The position numbers and the translations under genes are program-made. Shown here piece by piece: positions 58,781 through 64,000 of a stretch of DNA of 64,000 nt. Source of the DNA: Charina bottae (Eukaryota; Chordata; Lepidosauria; Squamata; Charinaidae). Each line of letters opens with the position of its first letter. Position 1 is the first letter of the stretch. The notes below the pieces were generated by a model. It was not told the DNA's origin. It saw only the letters and a list, made by a program, of their open reading frames with translations, and ran no database searches. Where the stretch lies: NCBI GenBank assembly GCA_023362775.1, contig JALMGJ010000005.1:63431463-63495462 (forward strand). The letters are read 5' to 3'.

Positions 58781-61541
58781 TAGTAAAGACATGGGTTACT
58801 TTTTGTATTATTTATCAGGGCTACTCATGTAATTGTGCTTTGAAAGTAGATAAAAATATGTGAACTTCTGAAAAGTTTTCTTTTTATTTTGCTGTATAGA
58901 AGAACAGAGTTGAAACTTGCAAAGTTGAAACTCACTTTATTCCTAATTGCATATGAAGGAAATTTAGGAATAAAGTATTTTCAGGTGACCTTTAAGCCAT
59001 TTAGAAGCATTCTTTTTCTCACAATATTCTTGCTTTTTAAAATAGAAGTTAATGTTTCTCTGATATAATCCAAGTATCTTACCTGAATGAAGCAGTAGAA
59101 TTCCTGTGTGAACTCCAGAGAATAAGCTTCTTTCCAGATAGAATAGGTTTTATTCTAAATGGTCTCTGACATTTCCCCTCTCATATCTCTATCAATTGTT
59201 TGCGGCTAAGAGCATGTTCAAAATTGCACTGAAATATGAATCCAAGGGAAGTTGTGACACTTGTGAGCTGTTTAACTGACTCTGAATTTTGATAATCTTT
59301 ACAGGATTTATATACAAAGAAAGAAAGGGTGAGAAAAAGAGAGAATAGAGAGGAACATTTCAAGAAACGCCACTGACAAGGAGTCCTGTGAATTAAGGAG
59401 CTTTTTGCTAGCTCCTTAAAATATATTAAGAAGTGGAGTGGAAGTAATATTATTACAATATCTGTTTTTTCTTTTATGTTGGATTGATTTTACATTGAGA
59501 TTGATTTGATAGTGGTAGGATTAGTTGAGGGAATAACAAAACTATGTTCACGTGGGATTTACAAAATATTATTGCTTCCCTGCATGGATCTCTGGAACAT
59601 GTTTCTTTTCTTTTTCAATAAGACGCAAATGTGTTATTTTTTAAAATAAATTATATGAGTCCTCATATGCTTCAAATTAAGGTATATGTTTTTGTAGCAA
59701 ATGTACAATATCAATGTATTAAAATAATTAGAAACATGCAGTCCAGCTGCAATCCTATTCATATGCACCTGGAAAAAAAAAACATCAGTGGCACATTTGA
59801 ATAGACATGCTGCATTGTAAACAATATATAGACCTGTTATCTGATTTAAAACAAGAGCAACATAGGGTGGATATAGTGGCAAGTTATACAACTTGATTCA
59901 CTGGGGAAATACCTTTTGCTGTAATGGCTCTAAACACTATTAATAAAGAAAAGCAAAAGAAATTAGACATTGTAATTTAGTTCACCAGTTTCTGTGATCT
60001 CTTATATAGTACTGCATTGTTTTTAGAAAACAAGCTAGCTAAGAGCTTAGGTTAAAAAAAATTTAAGGAAATCCAAGATATTCAACTCTTTTCTTAAAAA
60101 GGATAAGACAACCTAAAATTAAGTATAGCTCTATGTTTGTCTCCCATAATTTGATTAAAAAATAATAAAAATAATTTTAGATGGTGCTATTTGGTAAATG
60201 CACTTTTAGTTAATAAATAAATAAATAAATAAATGCTGAATATCTCAATTTATCGTAGTCAAAATGGGTTGACATTGAAACCAAACAATGAAAATGTAAA
60301 ATAGTAAAATATCTGGTATATCTACAAAAAAAAAAACTTCTTATAAATGAAAGTGGATAGACCAGAACAAACATAAAGAAAAAAAAATAGACATTTTAGG
60401 GAAGGATATCAAGAAGGAAAAGAAATATGCCTGTAGTGGAAAAACATCCAAGATTTACTGGAGGCTGTTGATTATTTCATTTTGGTGGAGGATAGAAATA
60501 TTATTTTTACATTTGGCCTATTAGATGATCACATTTCTGATCATTTTCTTGTTTTGAAGTTGCCCTACTTTGGCATATACTTAAAAGGCCATACCAAGGG
60601 CACAATTAAAAGAAAAATCCATTGCCAATTTTAAACTGAAATACCTCAAGCCTGAATTTTCTGTATTATTCAGCACTCATGGCTTCTAAAGTCTGGCTTC
60701 ATAAAGAGATAATGGGGCCCAAACCATTTGGAAAATCCCAAGTGGAACATGATCACTAATGACCACTCTAATTAAACAAGGCTAAGTAAACAAGCAAACA
60801 AAACAAAACAAAAATCCTGCCCAAATTTCAGTGACATCCTAAAATAAATAAATAAAACAAAACAAAACAAAACACCCTTCATTCACTGACCATTTTGGTC
60901 CACAAGATGGCAATCTTAAGCTTCTTAACAGCTCCATCTGCCAACAAGAGTGTGGGTGAAAAGATGGTGTGTTTATGGATGGAGGCAGGGGGGTGTGGGG
61001 GTCGAGAAGGCTGGGGGAAAAGCAAAGACAGAAAAGTAGGCATCCCACATGAAAGCTCTAGCTAGACTTCTCTAGATGTTCCTAACTGTGGAAAATTGTG
61101 TCTCTCAAAGTCTGGGGCTGTTCTCTGAGCTTCACTCTGAGCTAAGATTCTAGTAACCATTGCTACTGGATCAGAACCAATACGAAGCTCCTTTCAGGCT
61201 TTGTTATAATCGGCCTCATTCCACGAGGAGTTGTCCATTGGAATTCTGGAGAGCCTGGAATTTCCACAGCCCCTTGCCCCATTTGATAAAACCTTCCAAC
61301 TTCAGGCCAAATCACTGAAATACATACACAGCAGCAAAACAGGGATATATTTTTTTATCCAGACCTGGAAAACAAAACAAACAGAGACACATTTAAGAAG
61401 GAAAAGCAAAGCAAATTTTCCTCCTTAGACATCAGCCGATGGTAAGGTTACCTTCCAAAGCTATCTAAGCAAGGGCACAGATGACTTGATTACGGAATTT
61501 TAGCTCACAACAATGGCCCCTGAGTAAGAACACTTTATTGC
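58781..61541. other. No gene recognised
   Basis: Unique AT-rich sequence with short (AAAT)n at 60209-60233 and (AAAAC)n around 60853-60873. No ORF above 90 codons. Confidence 0.5.
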
Positions 61542-61660
61542 TATTATTTATTTATTTATTTATTCATCTATTTATTTATTTACTATTCATATTTATACCC
61601 CGCCTATCCCCTCCCTATCAGAGGACTCTAGGCGGCTTACAATATCACAAATCCAATTAC
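61542..61660 (-). mobile_element. L2-type LINE 3' tail (minus)
   Basis: A TTTA repeat is followed by tataccccgcctatcccctc and gactctaggcggcttacaa, the reverse complement of a gtaagccgcctagagtc-type LINE tail. Only the 3' end is present. Confidence 0.65.
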
Positions 61661-61689
61661 TAACAATTCATATTTATTTTAACAATGTT

Positions 61690-61900
61690 ACAACCGCGCG
61701 CTTAGGAAAGGAGTAAGGGAACCGACTCTTGAAGTATTGGACTACATGTCCCAGCATACCTTGCTTCAGAGTCGGCTGCTGACGTCCTGGATGTTGCTGT
61801 TTTGGGATCCGTCGTCTCCGCTCTCCGTTTCCGCCGCCATTCGCGAGGTCTTCTTCGCTCCGGAGGCGACCCCCGCCAGGACGCCAGCAAATTGACCCAC
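61690..61900. promoter_or_regulatory. CpG-rich promoter-like patch
   Basis: Against an AT-rich background this ~200-bp patch is CpG-dense. It contains actacatgtcccagcatacc (61741-61760), close to the ZNF143/STAF consensus. It also has tgacgtcc (61780-61787, CRE-like) and gccgccat (61833-61840, YY1-type ATGGCGGC reversed). This trio is typical of housekeeping promoters. It lies between an L2 tail and a SINE head. No transcript can be deduced; an ORF of 73 codons on the minus strand is Arg-rich and probably chance. Confidence 0.45.
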
Positions 61901-61925
61901 GTGAAGTGGTTATCTACTCGCAATT

Positions 61926-62045
61926 AGCTTTTGAACTGCTGGGTTGGCAGAAGCTGGGGCAAGTGACGAGAGCTCACTTCGCCATGCGGAGGTTCGAACT
62001 GCCGACCTACTGATCGGCAGTCTTCACAGCATCAGCGGTTTAAGT
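61926..62045 (-). mobile_element. tRNA-derived SINE, head only (minus)
   Basis: agcttttgaactgctgggtt, ggcagaagctggggcaagtg and ggttcgaactgccgacctac match the head half of the SINEs at 22271 and 34317. The 3' half is missing. Confidence 0.75.
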
Positions 62046-63123
62046 CATTCCACAGTATAGTGGGAGAAAGGAGAAAGGAGAAATCTAAACTTTATTTTTT
62101 TTTTAAAAAAAACTGTCATCAATTATTACAATGGCCTTTTCCACCAAAGGTGTGAGATGTGGGCGAGACTGCCAACCACAGCACACCAGCATGGCTGTGG
62201 AAGCAATTTTTCTCCAACCTTGCCATTGTGGCTGGGGCTGTGGAGAAACGTTTCCAGGCCTGCAGCCTCCCCACATATGTTTATTGTTCAATGAGTAGCA
62301 TTCCCCTCTGTAGCATTGTCTCAGTTTATCACCCAGATAAAGGAATACTGTATGTGAATGCTCATTTGTACACATGTTCCCACACAAAATGCAGGAAGAA
62401 AAGTGTTAGAATCTTATTGAGTAGAATGTCAATGTGATTGAAACTCCAGGCCAAGCACATACCAATTAAGAATAAAATAACTGGTGTTAAATTATGTGGC
62501 CAGGCATCGCAACATGGAAGAAAAAGAGCATTTTTGCCCGGGTTAGACCTCGAATTGCAACAAGTTATTGCATCTCAGGAGCTGTGTAACACACTGGCTA
62601 GTACTGAAAGAAAGGACCAACCTCTGACATCCCCTCTTCTGCTGTTTCATCTGAAGGCAATGCAGTAGAGCCATATGTGACAGTGAGCCAATGCTGCTTT
62701 TAGAGATAAGACAAATCACCTGTTTTTTTCCCTTCCATCTTGGAAACCACCAAATAGCAAGGCTTTGTATTACATCATAGAGTAACTAAAACACCAAGTG
62801 AGGGCAGTTAAGTGTGACACCTTAAAATCCATTTAATTCCAGAAGGCAATACCCACCCTAGTTGCTTTAAAAAACAAACAACAAACTCTCAAATATCTCC
62901 TGTGTCCACCCAAGGCGGCTGGCTTCAAGAGTTTCCACTCTATTTGCTGGGGCTCCTGTTGATCGTGGTTTCAGGCACTGAACTTCACATTTGTAGAAAA
63001 GGATTTGCAAACAAATCAGTGAATAAGCAAGGAATCTCTACTTGGGTTTAAGTGGTCATACCTGAGCTCTAGCTTTACCTGTAAACCCAGGTCTGTGAAT
63101 GTTAGCCCTTTTTATTTAGAGAT
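62046..63123. other. No gene recognised
   Basis: Unique sequence without supported features. Confidence 0.5.

Positions 63124-63170
<47 letters not shown>
63124..63170. repeat. (GATA)n microsatellite
   Basis: About 12 copies of GATA. Confidence 0.95.
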
Positions 63171-63174
<4 letters not shown>

Positions 63175-63727
63175 AATAAAACAATACGGTGGTATTATTA
63201 CTTCATATATTCTGGCCTGGCTCTTGCAACCTAAAATAAACGTGACTTAGGTTGTGGGTGCGTAATTTTTAGGCATGGAGGGATCAGTTAGCTAATAAGG
63301 GCCAAATACTTGGTTTCCTACCATTAATTGGAACAGGAAACCAGCAATCTGTTTCCTGTGGTGCCCCTCCATGGCTTTGAAGGCCACATTCAGTTCCCAC
63401 GTTTTGAAGACTATTAGAAACAAATAATGAAGCAAATAAGTTATATGCCAACAGCTATGTAAATGGAAGCTCTAGAGTCAGACTTAGCGTGTCTCTGAAT
63501 AGCAGTAGTAGCAAGAGCTTCCTCAGGAGAACAGCCTGCCCCGTTTTGTATTGATGGAGCCCCTTTTTTCTGGTAAAGGGACTTCTCTACCAAAAGCTGC
63601 CTCCTTAGTAGGAAACATCAGGAGGATAGGATTATTCTCTCAGCAGTTGTGGTGAACTTGAACATTTATCTTTATATTGCTGGATGAAAGAATTGTGCTG
63701 GGCGAAAGGTTCAGTATCAATCAATTT

Positions 63728-63730
<3 letters not shown>
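63171..63730. other. No gene recognised
   Basis: Unique sequence between two microsatellites. Confidence 0.5.
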
Positions 63731-63789
<59 letters not shown>

Positions 63790-63829
63790 AATGAGAATGA
63801 GAATGAGAATGAGAATGAGAATGAGAATG
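63731..63829. repeat. Compound (GA)n-(GAATGA)n microsatellite
   Basis: About 27 GA dinucleotides followed by about eight GAATGA hexamers. The ORFs with RE or RM repeats (plus) and HS or LS repeats (minus) are products of this repeat. Confidence 0.95.
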
Positions 63830-63840
63830 CAAGAACTTAC

Positions 63841-64000
63841 AGAACCAATTTGGTGTAGAGGTTAAGGCACTAGACTAGAAACCAGGAGGTTGTGAGTTCT
63901 AGTCCCACCTTAGGCACAAAGCCAGCTGGATGACCCTGGGCAAGTCACACTCTCTCAGCCCTAGGAAGGAGGCACTGGCAAACCACTTCTAAAAATCTTG
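63841..64000 (+). mobile_element. Sauria-type SINE, cut by the window end
   Basis: agaaccaatttggtgtagag, ggttaaggcactagactaga, gttgtgagttctagtccc (B box), caaagccagctggatgaccc and agtcacactctctcagccct match 31549-31777. Its BovB-like tail lies beyond the window. It sits immediately after the compound microsatellite. Confidence 0.9.

Noticed and set aside
61702..61923. 73-codon Arg-rich minus-strand ORF in the CpG patch
   Set aside because: No homology recognised; composition follows the CpG-rich promoter-like DNA.
63632..63865. His/Ser- and Arg/Met-repeat ORFs
   Set aside because: Direct translation of the GA/GAATGA microsatellite.

Overview
This window is vertebrate genomic DNA, most likely from a squamate reptile (lizard or snake). 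The basis is repeat content: a nearly complete RTE/BovB LINE and a second diverged BovB, L2 and CR1 LINE remnants, tRNA-derived SINEs whose 3' ends resemble the BovB tail (the Sauria-SINE arrangement), 5S-rRNA-derived SINE remnants, and many hAT and Tc1/mariner-like MITEs. I cannot name the species. I found no host protein-coding exon that I would annotate as a working gene. The window reads as intergenic or deep intronic sequence, and almost every long ORF belongs to a transposon or to GC-rich shadow frames.

Layout. 1-9.4 kb: mostly unique AT-rich sequence, a CAA microsatellite, an L2 tail with a 5S-SINE remnant, and a possible conserved noncoding block near 4.2-4.9 kb. 9.5-11 kb: a short retroelement with a broken acidic ORF and no recognisable reverse transcriptase, interrupted by a BovB 3' end with a 10-bp target-site duplication (TSD). 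11.4-13.2 kb: MITE and 5S-SINE remnants. 14.7-21.4 kb: a decayed L2 LINE carrying a 544-bp hAT MITE (8-bp TSD, one mismatch) and a 2.3-kb antisense BovB. 22-28 kb: two tRNA SINEs, a palindromic MITE, a degenerate LINE RT remnant and a TA-flanked MITE.

29.97-31.41 kb: the most unusual object, a 1,437-bp hAT-type element with a perfect 8-bp TSD. Its GC-rich interior carries, on the minus strand, a start-codon-containing fragment that closely resembles the N-terminus of BCL2L10/NR-13. It also carries a second, unidentified first-exon-like ORF that ends at a consensus splice donor. A smaller relative lies at 35.61-36.17 kb in opposite orientation, again with a perfect 8-bp TSD. Both share tandem GC-box/CCAAT modules near one end.

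38-45 kb: L2 fragments and the near-complete BovB (39.85-43.04 kb, one obvious frameshift between endonuclease and RT). 47-57 kb: a TAATC microsatellite, a 55-bp-arm hairpin, a perfect 132-bp-arm foldback element with a 12-bp TSD, two more hAT-like elements, a Sauria-like SINE, a Penelope-like fragment lying between ~129-bp direct repeats, and a CR1 RT remnant. 57-64 kb: mostly unique sequence with a possible conserved noncoding block near 58 kb, an L2 tail next to a small CpG-rich promoter-like patch with ZNF143-, CRE- and YY1-type motifs (61.7-61.9 kb), and microsatellites leading into a SINE cut by the window end.

Nothing here works as an operon or pathway. The window is best read as a history of nested insertions, with several DNA transposons that appear to carry promoter-like or gene-derived DNA.
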